From Dimorphilus gyrociliatus (taxonomy: Eukaryota; Annelida; Polychaeta; Dinophilidae), in the NCBI GenBank assembly GCA_904063045.1, contig CAJFCJ010000001.1:3293501-3357500 (forward strand): a DNA stretch of 64,000 nt, given 5' to 3'. The notes under the pieces are model-generated. The model was not told where the DNA came from. It did not search any database and saw only the letters and a program-made list of their open reading frames with translations. A program made the position numbers and the translations under genes. Of this stretch, positions 39,785-53,000 are shown piece by piece; position 1 is the first letter of the stretch, and each line of letters begins with the position of its first letter.

Positions 39785-40246
39785 ATGAAGAACTTTGTCT
39801 TTGTAGCACTCTGTGCTGTGGTCATTCAATATAAGTTCAACAAATTTTTTCATATGAATATTCATTGTATTATTTTGTATCTTAACTCTGACATCATTTG
39901 TAACTCATTGCAAAACCAATAACAGACTCACAAGCGGCCACAGTGCCAAGCAGTGATGTGTATACTTGCGAAACTGGACAAACAGGAGCGCGAACAACAA
40001 CATGTGGAATGTGCTCTAGTGGAAGAATTCCTTCATTGAATCGACTTAAATGTTTCAGTAAGTTAACAAAATAACACAAAGACAAAAAATGATAGTTATG
40101 TATTTACAAAAACAGAATGCCCAGAATTCTGTTCAAAAGGAAAATGTACACTGAAAATTGATGTATCAGATGAAAATGACGCAACATTATGTTTGCAATG
40201 TAACAAACACTATTTTTTGGATAGTGCAAAATGTTCAGGTATTCAC

Positions 40247-40447
40247 GGATACAACGTCCCCAAATTCATGGTTTAACCCTAACCCTAACCTAGCCCTTGT
40301 CTCTCTCTAACCTTTTTGATTATCCCTAACCCTTAGATGGAACCCCCCTAACAATAAATCAAAAGCTACTTTACTCCTGCTAACCATTTTTCAATCAGAA
40401 ATGTTGTTTTCAAAAATCTCACTTGGGGACGTTTTGTGTCGGCCCTA
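40247..40447. mobile_element. 201-bp non-autonomous (MITE-like) element with 8-bp target duplication
   Basis: The element sits in intron 3 of pseudogene E between two copies of GTATTCAC (40239-40246 and 40448-40455). The gene C intron has a single copy of the related site, which confirms the insertion. The right end reads, on the minus strand, TAGGGCCGACACAAAACG followed by TCCCC, and the left end has ACAACGTCCCC, so the ends form an imperfect inverted repeat. An 8-bp duplication and TAGGG-type ends suggest the hAT superfamily. It carries no open frame. Inside are several CCCTAA units, the animal telomere motif. Confidence 0.8.
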
Positions 40448-41727
40448 GTATTCACACACTATACTTTCTATCATTTATTCCTTTATATTTGATCTTATTG
40501 AAGAATTCTCAACTGGATGCAGAAACTGTACAAGTGCAACATCATGTCTTGACTGTTACTCCAACTATGCAATGAATGATGCCACTAGACAGTGCACCAT
40601 CTAACTGTGTTAAATGCACTTGGAATTCCGCCACTTCGAATGCTGATTGTGACACTTGTGCTGATAGATATGTCAAAAAAGACACCGGCTGCACATGAAA
40701 ATATTTTCAAAGTATATCATAAACCAAACAGTTATAGCTAAAATTTCTATCAGCTTGTCTATCCTACTGTAAATCTTGTACTTATAACAAAGACACTGGT
40801 GTCAGTTGCAGTTCTTGTGATACAAATGTATACAAGGAAACAACCAAAAATATCAACACTTCTAAATTTTGCTCCACTGCAATTTCCGGTTGCAACAAGT
40901 GTTCTGATAAAGATACATGTACTGAATGCTTGTCTAAAGCCTTCACTGTAACAACACCAAACAAGTGTGAAACATGTAGTTCCATTCATTCTGCATGCAC
41001 TGAATGTGATGCAGGCTGTGGCACCAATGAAAGTAAAACATGTAAGAGTGACTATTATCTAAAAGATGATTCCTGTTCTGTCTGTCCAAGAAACTGTGAC
41101 ACCTGTGAAGAAACAAATAGCATTGTTAAATGAACGAAATGTAAAGTTGACTACACAGTAGTTGATCTGAAGAGTTGTGATAGATGTCCAGATAATTGTC
41201 TTGAATGCGAAGTTTCTGGTAGTAAACTAGTGTGTAAATCTGGCAGATGTGCATCAAAATATGCTCTAACTTGGATAACTTGTGCTCAAAGTGTCCTGAT
41301 AATTGTAATGCATGTTCTTGGAATTCATCAAATACTAGAACAGAATGTCGTGGAACAGATGCCGGTCATTCATTTGTTGAAAATGAAGCTGGTAAGTCAT
41401 GGGGAAGAAAAAGATGGAAAATGTATAGGTTAGTCAAATTACATTCTCAAAAAAAGTACAATTGATTGATATACTCTATGAAATGTAATGAAAAACATTG
41501 TATAAAGTGGACAAGATGTATATATGGACACCATAAATTTTGATAGGCCAATTTTTAATTAACGGTTAAAATTATTTGTCCTCTGCAAATTACTATTTTT
41601 TGTCTAAATTTATATAGAAAAAGTGTTAAATTTACTTAATATTGAAAAAAATTTAAGAAAATGATAATATTTTGTGAACATTATTATTAGCAAAAATTTT
41701 TAATAATTTTCATAAGTTTTTTCTTTA

Positions 41728-41755
41728 TTTGGCCGCGCGACATGTTTATTGGAAC
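41728..41755 (+). repeat. Left terminal inverted repeat of the Tc1-type element
   Basis: It pairs with 42922-42947 and differs by two inserted bases after TTTGGCCGCG. Confidence 0.85.
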
Positions 41756-41896
41756 ATTGAGTTGACATCCGGTTTGACATTCAAATAGACGTCTCAAACA
41801 AAAAATTTTTCAACTTTTTTCCTGTTTTAAGTTAAGTTAATTAGTTATTGAATATTCAAAATTACTGTACATAATTTATATTATATTTTTTTAATT

Positions 41897-42896
41897 ATGG
41901 TTTGGAGTCAAGATATAAGAGATTTGGTAATCAAGAAATATAGTGAAATAGGGAAATTAAGGGCAACAGCAATAGTTTTAGGGAATGGCACCATCATCAG
42001 TTAGCAACATCTTGAAGTACAAGCAGCCAGAACAAGACAATAGGGGAGGTCCGAAGAAGCTTGCCGACAGAGAGATAGTGAGGATGAAAAGAATTGTAAA
42101 GAAACTGAAAGATAACAAGCAAAGAGTGACAGCAGCAAAGATATTAAAGGAATTAGAAGTAGATATAAGCATAAGAACAATACAGAGGGAGCTGAAAAGA
42201 CAAAATTTTAAGTATAAAAGATTCAGGCAAAGAACTGATCTCACCTCTAAAGACTGTAAATGCAGAAAAGCATACTGCCTCAAAGTTATTAGCGAAAATC
42301 TAGACTGGTCTAGGGTTATTTTTACTGATGAGGCTAGGTTTTCGCTAAGTGGACCTGACGATTTTAGGACTTGGACCAGTAACAGCGAAAAGGACTTCAG
42401 GGTCACGAAAAATATGGGGAGAGGTGGAGTATTGGTGTGGGGGTTGATAACCTCTGACAGCATATTTGAAGTCTGGAGGATAAGGAGCAAGCTGAATGCT
42501 GAAAACTATAGCTCCTTCATTGTGGAAGATGTTCTGCTTGTCATAGAAGAAATTGAGGCAAAAATGGGCAGGCAGTACATCTTCCAGCAAGACAATGCTG
42601 GCTGTCACACTGCAAGAAAAACGAAAAGGGCCTTTAAAACCAATAACATCAAACCCATAGATTGGCCAGCAAGGAGCCCTGATCTCAGCCCAATAGAGAA
42701 CATGTGGCATCTGACCAAGACAATGGTCTATGATGGTCCACAGTTCGAGACAGAGGATGAACTGTGGGAAAAGATTAAGAAATGCTCCTACGAGGTTATC
42801 AACAGAAATCCACTCTTGTTGCCAAGTTTATATGAGGGAATGGGCCGTAGAATAAGCAAATGTATAGAAAGAGAGGGTGGGCACATACAAAAATAG
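41897..42896 (+). pseudogene. Tc1-family transposase, DD34E, with an N-terminal frameshift
   Basis: The main frame from the ATG at 41985 encodes 303 residues. It carries the second helix-turn-helix region (SIRTIQRELKRQNFKYKRF), catalytic Asp in FTDEARFSL, second Asp in QQDNAGCHTA, and Glu in SPDLSPIENMWH, with 34 residues between the last two acids. This cut-and-paste enzyme binds the inverted ends and moves the element. The first helix-turn-helix begins at an ATG at 41897 in another frame (MVWSQDIRDLVIKKYSEIGK), which joins the main frame only if one base is removed near 41981-41984. The copy therefore probably lacks a full DNA-binding region, although all three catalytic acids are present. 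It is otherwise little decayed, so the insertion is recent compared with the death of gene E. Confidence 0.9.
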
Positions 42897-42921
42897 ACCA
42901 AAAATTTAACAATTGAACATT

Positions 42922-42947
42922 GTTCCAATAAACATGTCGCGGCCAAA
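42922..42947 (-). repeat. Right terminal inverted repeat of the Tc1-type element
   Basis: It is the reverse complement of the left end and is followed by the TA target duplicate. Confidence 0.85.
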
Positions 42948-43399
42948 TAAGCAAGTTATAAATTCAATTAACTTGCCTAAGGTGTGGCCAAGCTATAATT
43001 CAATTAACCTTCACAAATGTTGAATCTTGTAACATCTTGTCAATAAAGATAAATATTTCAGCAACTATAAAGTGATGATTGGATATCAGAGGCAAACCTC
43101 AAAGTATAAAAATCCTCATTATTTTCATTCTAAGTGTACCTATCCGGACCCAAGGATCTGGGAAGGTAACCTGGAAACAACCTCAACTGGAGCCATCTAT
43201 CTACTTCTCAACATTGGAAAGCAGTTTGATAATTTGGCAACGTGCTATTACGAACTATCTTCTCTGCTATTGAACTCTCACATTGCTACTTGCCTAAGTA
43301 TTCTTATTTTAAATAAACCGTTTTAATTTAAACATTTGTTTAAAGGTTCGAGTAGAACCAGTATGTTGTAACTTACAAACGCATAAATTTACCAAACAA
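42948..43399. other. Unidentified DNA inside pseudogene E
   Basis: The sequence between the Tc1-type element and the exon 9 relic does not match genes A-D. A frame at 43072-43326 is open but unrecognised, and an AATAAA-like motif follows at about 43314. It may be a remnant of another insertion. Confidence 0.4.
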
Positions 43400-44956
43400 G
43401 AGCAGTACAATACAAATAACATAATTGGAGATTGTGTTCCTGCTGTATCTCCTTCCCCTACCCCAATAATTAATTGTTTACAACAATTTAATAGTCCAGC
43501 TGGAGGTGGTACCGTCCATTGCGAAAGATGTGTTGATGGCAAGGAAGTGGTAGGAAACACAACATATGCTTCTGTAGCTGTGTGCAAAAATAATTGCTTA
43601 TTTGGAGGAGCCGCTGCTGGCTGTTTAATAGCTGATGCAGGCAAAATGATGGAAGATGAAACAATAGACACAATTATTACAGTTGATTTTGCAGCTTTAG
43701 CATCAGGCAACTGCAAATGATATTTAGCGGGAGTGGCAGCACCTATCAAGCAAATGAGGCCTGATGTGGTGGTTGTAATGCTGGATTTTCTCTAGATTAT
43801 TCTCCAACAAAATATGACTGTATATCATGCACTGTTGCTGAATTAGATCATAGAACAGAATGAACTTGCATTCCATGTACTGATGTACTGGAAGCAGAGT
43901 TTCAAGATGTGCATATGAGACAGCAACAAGTGACAACCATACCAAAGATTTGCAAAACAGGATATAAATTAAACATTGCTGTTTCACCAGAAGCATGTGA
44001 AAGTAAGAAGATAATTATAAATGTTACATTTTTGTTTCCAGATTATTAAATATGACTTATATATTTTCAGGGTGTGATCCCAATTGTAAAAGCTGCGAAA
44101 CAAATTGAAAAGACAAGTGTTACTCAGGAAAATGTAATTCTGATTATTTCCTTGATTCTAGTGATCAAAGATGTTACAACAATAAAGCTGGTTGTCTTGC
44201 TTCAACTAGAAGTAATGGAAAGATCACTTGTTCATCATGTAATACAGCAACTTCGGTACTTTCCAATGGTGAATGTAAAACATGTCCTACTGGCTGTAGT
44301 GGATGTTCCTTTGATGCTGCAACAAGCAAATTTACTTGTTCAACATGTATAGCACAATATTACAAAACATCTGATAATTTGTGTTTGCCTTGTCCAACTG
44401 GTTGTAGTGTCTATTCCCTCAATGGCTCAGCAGTCGAATGTACAAGTTGTCTTGCAACATATGGCTTTAAAGGAACTTCAGGTGAGTTGTGTGGTATTGA
44501 AGAATGTCAAATGTGTTCTGTTCCACGCGGTGGAAGGGGTCTTGTTTGTTTAACTTGTTCAAATAAGTTTTATTTGAATAGTGATGATTCAGGTCAATGT
44601 CCGAAATTCTGTAAAGAATGTTCATATAATCAAAAATATGAATGTACAGAGTGTTATGATAGATATGCGAAGGCATCAGATGGAACATGTGTACCATGTC
44701 CATCAAATTGTGAAACATGTACAGCCAATGCAGATAAGACAACAAGATGTACAAAATGCATATCAAAGTCATTTTCTTTAAAAACTGATGGAACTTGTGT
44801 CCCATGTTCAGAAGCTGCTTTTGCAAATTGTGCGACTTGTGGACCAACTCCATCAGGTGGAAAAGCAAAATGTGATATGCAGGAATATTTGCAGCATGTT
44901 TCATTATTGTCAATTCTTTTAGTTTTTAGGCTAGAATTACAAGCAGCAAGTGCTTG

Positions 44957-47900
44957 AAAAACTGACAGCTATCACTGTAACACTTTATAAATTAGATGTA
45001 TGCTCTTTAGTATTCTTACTGAAGAGCATGAACTATACTTTTATATTCTAATAGAAAAGAAGTGAAAATGTTTATTACTTTTTTCGTTTACTCCTTTTTT
45101 TAAATCTTGTATTTCAAGTTATTTTTGTGAATTTTTGGATGAATGGCATTTGATTTCATTTTCTATGTTTAAAAATTATGAGTGCAATAGAGACTTAAAA
45201 GAGATAACTTATTAGTATTGTTTGAATTTTAATGTTAAGTTTAGAAACTAGAGGTCGGTACTAGAAATAGTAATATCACAAGTTAGTTTGGTATATTTTT
45301 TAATGCTATAACAGCTGAACTTTTCTTTTATTTTTACAAAAGGATTATTCATTATAACTTTTTTATGGTTTTCGCAAAAAACATTAAGAAATTGAATTCA
45401 TTGAAAAATTCCTCTCTAAATTATCATATTCAAGCAAATTTTCTACTGATTTCAGTATGATTCAACATTTGCAGTTGCAGTATATTTCTGTTTTAACTTG
45501 CAAAAAATTTGTAGGTGTCGCTTATAGATCTTATTATAGAGCACGAGTTTCTTTCTATTAATAAATGAAAAGGATTACTAGCATTGTGTCCGCCTGAACT
45601 TGTTATATTTGTTTGATCACGTTCTCTTATTAATGTTATAATCTCAAACTAATTGTAACATACTTCCTAAGCGTTTCATAAACTGTATATTTTAATTAAT
45701 TCCTTGATTCTATCCCTACTGACCTTGGTGTAATGCAGTATTTATTGTATTTAATATATTTATAGTACATATATAAAAAATACATTAGTAGAAAGATTTT
45801 TAACCAATCAGACTTACAAATTGATGATAAAACTTCAAATTAACATTTCATGAATAGACATCAAGATAGAGGCAGACAAAGGGTGACAACAAAGATTTCG
45901 TAAAATTTCATAACATTTTCAACTTGCACAAGAAAGGGTTAAGCAAGATTTTCTTTTATTTATAACGTTGCTAAAATAGCTATTAAAATTATACATTGTA
46001 TTAAAGAATTATTATTAATTATTTACAAAAAAACCCAGCTAAGCGTACTTTGATTGAATAATGGAGAAAAGGGAAAATTCTAAAAATCCCTTTTTGTGGT
46101 TTATTCTTTTAGATTATTAGTACTACTTTGCTCAAGATTGAATGTAAAACATTCAAACATGTCCTTTTTTCTAAACATCTTATATTTTAAATAATTGTCT
46201 GATGCAGTAAACCTCTAATATAAGATTAATTGTTCCACTAAAAAACCTATTGAATTTGATCTATTAAGGACAATGCTTCACTAATCACTTTTCCTAACTA
46301 CTTTCATTAAATTGGCATTCATTGTCAGACTACAATCCTTTTAATTTGTTTATATTAATACCATTAAATTTGTTTTAACATACTAAGGAAAAAAACATAT
46401 GGCGGTACGACATTAAGTATTTGCAAGTGCTATCAAGCAGAGAGACTAAACAACAATATAGAATGGGACTAACGTATGGACCTTAGTGCAGAAACGGACA
46501 AAGACAGTTATTTTTCTGTTATTGGTAACGAATTAATCTGACTAAATAAACTTGTTTTTATTTGTTTATATTGTTACTAAGGTGATGAGAAAAAAAAAGT
46601 AGTGTTAGGGAAAACTTGTAATTATTTAAAAGATCAGTTTGCCGCCAAGATATATAAAATTTATTTATGTAAAAAAACATAGAATTGCTATGAAACTTTT
46701 GGATGTTTTAATCTCTGCAAAACACGAAATTGAAGAGAAAATCTTGATGACAAAGACAGATACATTCAAGTTCATTCATTAAAGATACAAAATGATTACA
46801 AAATGAAGACAACTAATTACAATAAAGAGATTAACTTGATAAGAAATGATAACATTTCTATTTAGAATTTTTATAACTAAAACTTGACAATAGATGTTAT
46901 AACTTTACAATCAGTAAATACTGCTCTTTTGTATATTTTAAAGATAGTAATACTATTCAACGATATATATGGTATAAAGGTAATAGTTGACAAAATTTCC
47001 CTGGATAGTAGTAAATTTAGACATGCGACTTTTAAACTAATACTTTCTTATACTATAGGAATAGCTGTAATTTTATAAGTGATAATTATACTCTACGAGA
47101 GTTTAATATTTTGTACATGATAAACATTATGATACCCTTATCGATACAAGACGCTGACTTGATTAAACTAATCAGTAGTTTTTATTTTATTACTTTTTGT
47201 TATTCTAACATGTTTAGTTTGCTTCGTAAAACATAATTGTTCTTTCTGCTTCTAATTCTCCAGACAACATGCTTTTTGAGCAAATATGAGGCTAAAAATT
47301 TTCAGAATATGCTTTGAATATCTTGTGTTGCAATTTCAATAACTTAAAAAGTAGGTGTAATATTTATCTTCACTTTTTTTAATTTTTAAACACTGAATAA
47401 ACATCCAAATTGTCAAACAAAGTTTTTACTTAAATTTCAATGTTTTCATATATAAAAACATATTTTCTTTAATTACTTAACATCAAAATAATATAAAATA
47501 TGAATAATAGATCATATGGCTAGAATATATAACTCTTATAATATTTAATTTCTTCGATATGATTTTAACGTTGAAAAGAGATTATGCTGGTATTTATTTG
47601 AATATGAATCGGGGGTAAATAATAACTCAGTTGTCAAAATATAAAAGAATATAACATTTGAAAAAGAATCTTTGGCCTATGGCAACGAAGTAAACTTGAT
47701 CATTTTCTTTAGAAGAAAATGACTTAAATAATAATTGATGTTATTATGACGATAAATTTCTTTTTAAATCTCAGCAAGAAAGACTAAAATGGATTTGCAA
47801 TTGGAGAGATCAACAGCAAAATTTTCACTGTAATTAGAGTTTTAGGATTTTTTATGACAAAGATGCATTTACCGCAATTAACATTAAGGAATTTTTTATG

Positions 47901-50076
47901 GTTATTATTAATGATCTCGGTGGGAAGTGCAGTATAACTTAGAAACAAGATGCCTATTTAAAAGCTTGAACTTTGAAGTGTCTAATAAAAAGAAGTATTT
48001 AACGTATAAAAGATATATTTACAAAAAACTGGCAAAATTTAAGATTCATTCGTTACCATAAACAAAAAAAAATACTGTCTCAGTATGATCCACAATTGGG
48101 ATAATCCTGTTCATTCTATTCTGTATTTTTGTTTAGCGAATCTCAAAATAAGTTTTGAACTCTTAAAAGTATTTCTACCTCCTAGCCCTAATAGAGCAGA
48201 AACACTCACGCATTACCATCCTTATGATCTTATATTTTAAATATTTATCATATTTAATCCTTTTTTTTAAATGATACTATTCAATATAAACTGTATTAAA
48301 AACTTATTTCACAAAGAAATTATTTAAACTGCAAATAAAATTCAATCTTTTACATTGAACAAAGGGAAATGGGTGTTAAAGATACTAAACTATTTATTTA
48401 AGATTAAAAATTAAGAACTAACGAGCTGAAAACATTTACTAGAATACAGACAGTTTATCCCAAAAGTTAACTAGTTGTCTTTTTCCAAAATTAGCTTTTT
48501 TCTATACACTGTTTATTTGCTACTTTAGCAACGTTGTAAATAAAAAAGACTTGCCTAATTTTCTAAATATTTTGCACTGACTTGGGAGGTTGAAATATCA
48601 GATATCGAATATATTATAGAGAGTACTAGTAAACGATTTAGCTTATAGTATATCTAAGTAGAGATAGTTGAATACCAAACTTATTACTAACACCACCACA
48701 TTATCTGAATCTATTAGGTGAAAAAGAAAACAGAGGTGGTAGGATAAGAGGGTGTGGGAAATTTGAACTGTTGATAAATTCCATTAGATAATGCGCCCAA
48801 ACAAACCTTCAGAAAAGGATCAACAGTCTTCAATGGTGAAACCTAAAAGGACAGCCTTCTTGAGCAAATAGTAACTATAAATGCTCAGTAGATCAAAAAT
48901 AAACAAACATTTTGAATAGATGTACAATTGAATGCATCATTTAATCTGCGATAATCTTCATTCAATTTTTGTAAATTACTCTTTCTTTAACAAAAATTAT
49001 AACAAGTTCTCTGCCGACAAAGGTTCAAATTTATTTAAAAAATGTAATATACGGTATACTATGTACATAGTTAATCTTATATACTTGGATGTGACTTCGG
49101 TGAAGAGAATAAAAAAGAATACTGTTAGGGAAAACTTGTAATCAGTTAAAACATGAATTTGATGCCAAGATATATAACACTATAATAAACACTTCAATTT
49201 TGCAGTTGTAAATATATATTTATGTAGAAAATCATAAAATTACTAAGACTTTAAAAATATTTGGTGTTTAATCTCTGCAAATTGCAAAAAATGAACACAA
49301 AGAAAAAATCTTGATGACTAAGACAGATACATTCTAGTTCATTCATTAAAGGTACAAAATGATGACAAAACGAAGACAACTAATTACAATAAAGAGATTA
49401 ACTTGATAAGAAATGATAACATTTCTATATAGAACTTTTATAACAAAAACTTAACAATAAATGTTATAACTTAACAATCAGTGCATACTGCTCTTTTGTA
49501 TATTTTAAAGGTATTTATACCATTCAACACTATACTGTATCTTTTAGTTGAAATAAACATAACACTTCTTACATTATTTAACTTGAAATATTACTCGAAA
49601 TATATTTGAATTCCGAAATTAAGACAATAAAATATGCTTTTATGGGAAACATTTGAGAACAAAGTATATGATTTATCATTTACCACACTTATCAATTCAC
49701 TCGCAATATATTAAATAACATAATAAATAAATTTCAATTAAACATTATTATAAGGAAATGATAACATTTTAAGTATTTGGCAGACAAAAATTAATTTGCA
49801 AATGTTATATTAATTTCTATTTTGACAACCAACATTTTATTTTCTCTATTCATATGGAAATTTCTAGCAACAATAATCTCTTTACAAAACTAAAATGGAA
49901 ACTTAGAAACCAAAGAGTATAAATACCGTATAATTCTCATTTCCCAAACTTCACATAATCAGTGCCAGCCAGAAAATATTTCTTTCGAAAAAAAGGTACA
50001 GTAAAACATTTCAAATGAAAAAACAACAATAAAATATTATCGATTCAAACCTATAGGGCCAATTAAAGTATAATTA
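44957..50076. other. Five-kilobase gene-free stretch with duplicated upstream flank
   Basis: I see no gene. Sequence at about 46690-46980 and again at about 49250-49560 matches about 38820-39070 ahead of pseudogene E, so parts of the upstream flank are present three times. From about 48580 the sequence parallels the flank of E up to the gene C start. The middle (about 45000-46650 and 47100-48560) holds nothing I can name. Confidence 0.6.
49918..49925 (+). promoter_or_regulatory. Candidate TATA box of gene C
   Basis: TATAAATA lies 159 bases before the gene C ATG and is conserved in position and context with 39623-39630 ahead of pseudogene E. Confidence 0.45.
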
Positions 50077-53000
50077 ATGAAGAACTTTGTCCTCATAGCA
50101 CTTTGTGCTGTGGTCATTCAATGTAAGTTAAAACAACATTCTTTTTATGAATAATCAATTTATATACTTTAAATATGATATCATTATTAAGTCTATGCGA
50201 AATCAAAACAGACTCACAAACGGCTACAGTACCAAGCAGTGATGTGTATAATTGTGAAACTGGACAAACAGGAACACGAACAACAACATGTGGAATGTGC
50301 TCCAGTGGAAGAATTCCTTCATCGAATCGACTTAAATGCTTCAGTAAGTAAACCAAAAAAACACAAAGACACAATATTAAAATGAAATATTTACAAAAAC
50401 AGAATGCCCAGACTTCTGTTCAAAAGGAAAATGTACACTGAAAACTGATGTATCAAATGAAAATGATGCAACTCTATGTTCACAGTGCATTGAACACTAT
50501 TTTCTAGACACTGGAAAATGCTCCGGTATTCTTATACTATTTCCTCTCTATTCATGTTACACTTTCAACCATTCATATTTTTACATTTAATCTTATTTAA
50601 GAATGCTCAACTGGATGCAGAAACTGTACAAGTGCAACATCATGTCTTGACTGTTACTCTAACTATGCTATGAATGATGCCACTAAGCTGTGCGTTCTTT
50701 GCCCATCCAACTGTGTTAAATGCACTTGGAATTCTGCCACTTCAAATGCTGATTGTGACACTTGTGCTGATAGATATGTCAAAAAAGACACCGGCTGCAC
50801 ATGTAAATATTCTCAAAGTATATTATACACCACACATTTATTAATAACATTATTTTCAGCTTGTCTATCCTACTGCAAATCTTGTACTTATAACAAAGAC
50901 ACTGGTGTCAGTTGTAGTTCTTGTGACACAAATGCATACAAGGAAATAACCAATAATATCAACACATGTAAATTATGCTCCACTGCAATTTCTGGTTGTA
51001 ACAAGTGTTCTGACAAAGATACTTGTACTGAATGCATGTCTAAAGCCTATGCTTTAACAACATCAAACAAATGTGAAACATGTAGTTCCATTCATTCAGC
51101 ATGCACTGAATGTGATGCCAGCAGTGGCACAAACAAATGTAAGACCTGTAAAAGTGGCTATTATCTTAAGGATGATTCCTGTTCTGTCTGTCCAAGAAAC
51201 TGTGACACCTGTGAAGAAACAAATAGCATTGTCAAATGCACGAAATGTAAAGTTGACTACACAGTAGTTGATCTGAAGAGTTGTGATAGATGTCCAGATA
51301 ATTGTCTTGAATGTGAAGTTTCTGGTAGTAAACTGGTGTGTAAATCTGGCAGATGTGCATCAAAATATGCTCTAAACTCAGACAACTTGTGCTCAAAGTG
51401 TCCTGATAATTGTAAGGCATGTTCCTGGAGTTCATCAAATTCTAGAACAGAATGTAGTGGAACAGATGCGAGTCATTCATGTGTTGAAAATGAAGGTGGA
51501 AAATCATGGGGAAGAAAAAGTGATGGAAAATGTATAGGTTAGTCAAATTACTTTATCAACAGTTTTCTATGTAATAGATATTCCATGAGATGTAATGAAT
51601 AACTTTGTATATACAGCTTGTCCTGGAAATTGTTTAAAATGTTATTTCAAATCTTCTTCTGCGTCTTCACCAATTTGTTACGCTTCAAAATGTCAAAATG
51701 GATTTGCTTTTGATGATGATACTGGAAATTGCGTTTCTTGTCCTTCTGGATGTGACTACTGTAAAAAGAGAGGTTCTACTATAACATGCTTAAAGTGCAG
51801 TGCAAAATATGCACCTAAATATAATGCAAATAGTGGAGCCATTGATTCTTGTATGTCATGTACAATTTCCAACTGCGACTATTGTGAAGTGATTGGTGAC
51901 AAAGTGGAATGTTTAAGATCTCCTTGTGCCTCTAAAGCAACCAATTCAAATAACAAAAAGTTTTCATTTTCAAGTAAAACTTGTGCTACAAGTTGTCCTA
52001 CTGATTCAATGTGTGCAACCAAAAAAGTTAATGATGAAAATGAAGCCTGTTTTTGTAGATCTTGTCCTGCAGGAAGTGCTGTAATTCTGGCAGGAGCAAA
52101 TGCCGGAGTGTGTAAATCTTGTGGAACAGATTGTGAAGACTGTGGACTATCAACTGACAAGATGGATGTTGAATGTAAGACATGTAAAGGTTCAAAGCAA
52201 TGGGTATCAATAGAAGTATCTAGTAATGTTGTAAAAGGATGTTATGGTATTTATAGCAAATGAATTATTTGTAGAAAAAACTACTACAACATTTTAAAAT
52301 ATTTGACAGACTGCACTGTTGCATCACCACAATGTAAAGTGCTACAACTTTCTGGAAGTACTTGTATATGCAAAGCAGGTGAATGTATGGGCGATATGAG
52401 TATTAGTGGTAAACACTCTGTTCTACAAGAAACTTCTGGAACACAAGGCTGTAAAGGTAATATATTTCCATAAATTAATTCATGGATATCCAAAATATTT
52501 TCATTTTATACAATCTATAGCTTGTGGTGAAGCAATCGCAAATGCTCTCTGGTGTGGAGGTACCCATGCTGCAGCAACACTTGCTAATTGCGAATATGGA
52601 TATATAGAGAAATCTCCTTCATCTGGCACATGCATACGTATAAATATTTCCTTTAATTGAAAACTGCTTTAGTAAGATATGTGTTTCCTTTTCTTAGCAA
52701 TTCCTACCGGCTGTAAGACATATACAGATGTTGCAACTGGGTCACCAGAACATGCAACATGTACTGATTGCGCAAAAGGATATGTGGTTGATACAGCTTC
52801 TTGTACACCATGTCCTCCTGGTTGTTCTGATTGTTCTGCTGTATCTGGTCAACCAACAATATGTACAGCTTGTACAGATCCTACGAAAAATGGTATTGAC
52901 TGTCTAACACCAGTAGCTACCTGTACCTCTCCAGTGCCTCATTGTGATAAAAAATGGGCATCAGTTGCTCACCCAGCAACTGATGGAAATTGTAAATGTA

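Larger units (their letters stand above)
41728..42947 (+). mobile_element. Tc1-type DNA transposon
   Basis: Inverted ends run at 41728-41755 and 42922-42947, starting TTTGGCCGCG. The left end has two extra bases (CG), otherwise the 26 bases match. Each end is flanked by TA (41726-41727 and 42948-42949), the usual target duplication of Tc1/mariner elements. The length, 1220 bp, is typical. It lies in the decayed middle of pseudogene E, in place of exons 6-8. Confidence 0.9.
39785..44956 (+). pseudogene. Pseudogene E: decayed gene C-like copy carrying two transposon insertions
   Basis: Exon 1 (39785-39830) is intact, but its donor is AT instead of GT. Exons 2 (39926-40057) and 3 (40116-40238) are well preserved, at 132 and 123 nt. 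Exon 4 (from 40504) has lost a conserved Cys and about a dozen bases, and its donor has become GA. Exon 5 (about 40755-41432) contains a TGA after SIVK and small indels. Exons 6-8 are missing; the space holds the Tc1-type element and unrelated DNA. Exon 9 remains as two pieces (about 43400-43855 and 43856-44003) matching 53030-53480 and 54530-54674 of gene C, with stops. Exon 10 (44071 to about 44878) is close to gene C but fuses directly to the tail of exon 11 (matching from about 56050), deleting the LU domain. Several cysteines in exon 10 have become Ser or Tyr. It cannot make the family product. Confidence 0.9.

Noticed and set aside
40270-40335. Chromosome end (telomere)
   Set aside because: The CCCTAA units are few, imperfect and confined to a 201-bp element with target duplications, inside an intron of a gene copy.
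41978-42490. Minus-strand frame opposite the transposase
   Set aside because: The plus strand has the catalytic motifs; this is a shadow frame.
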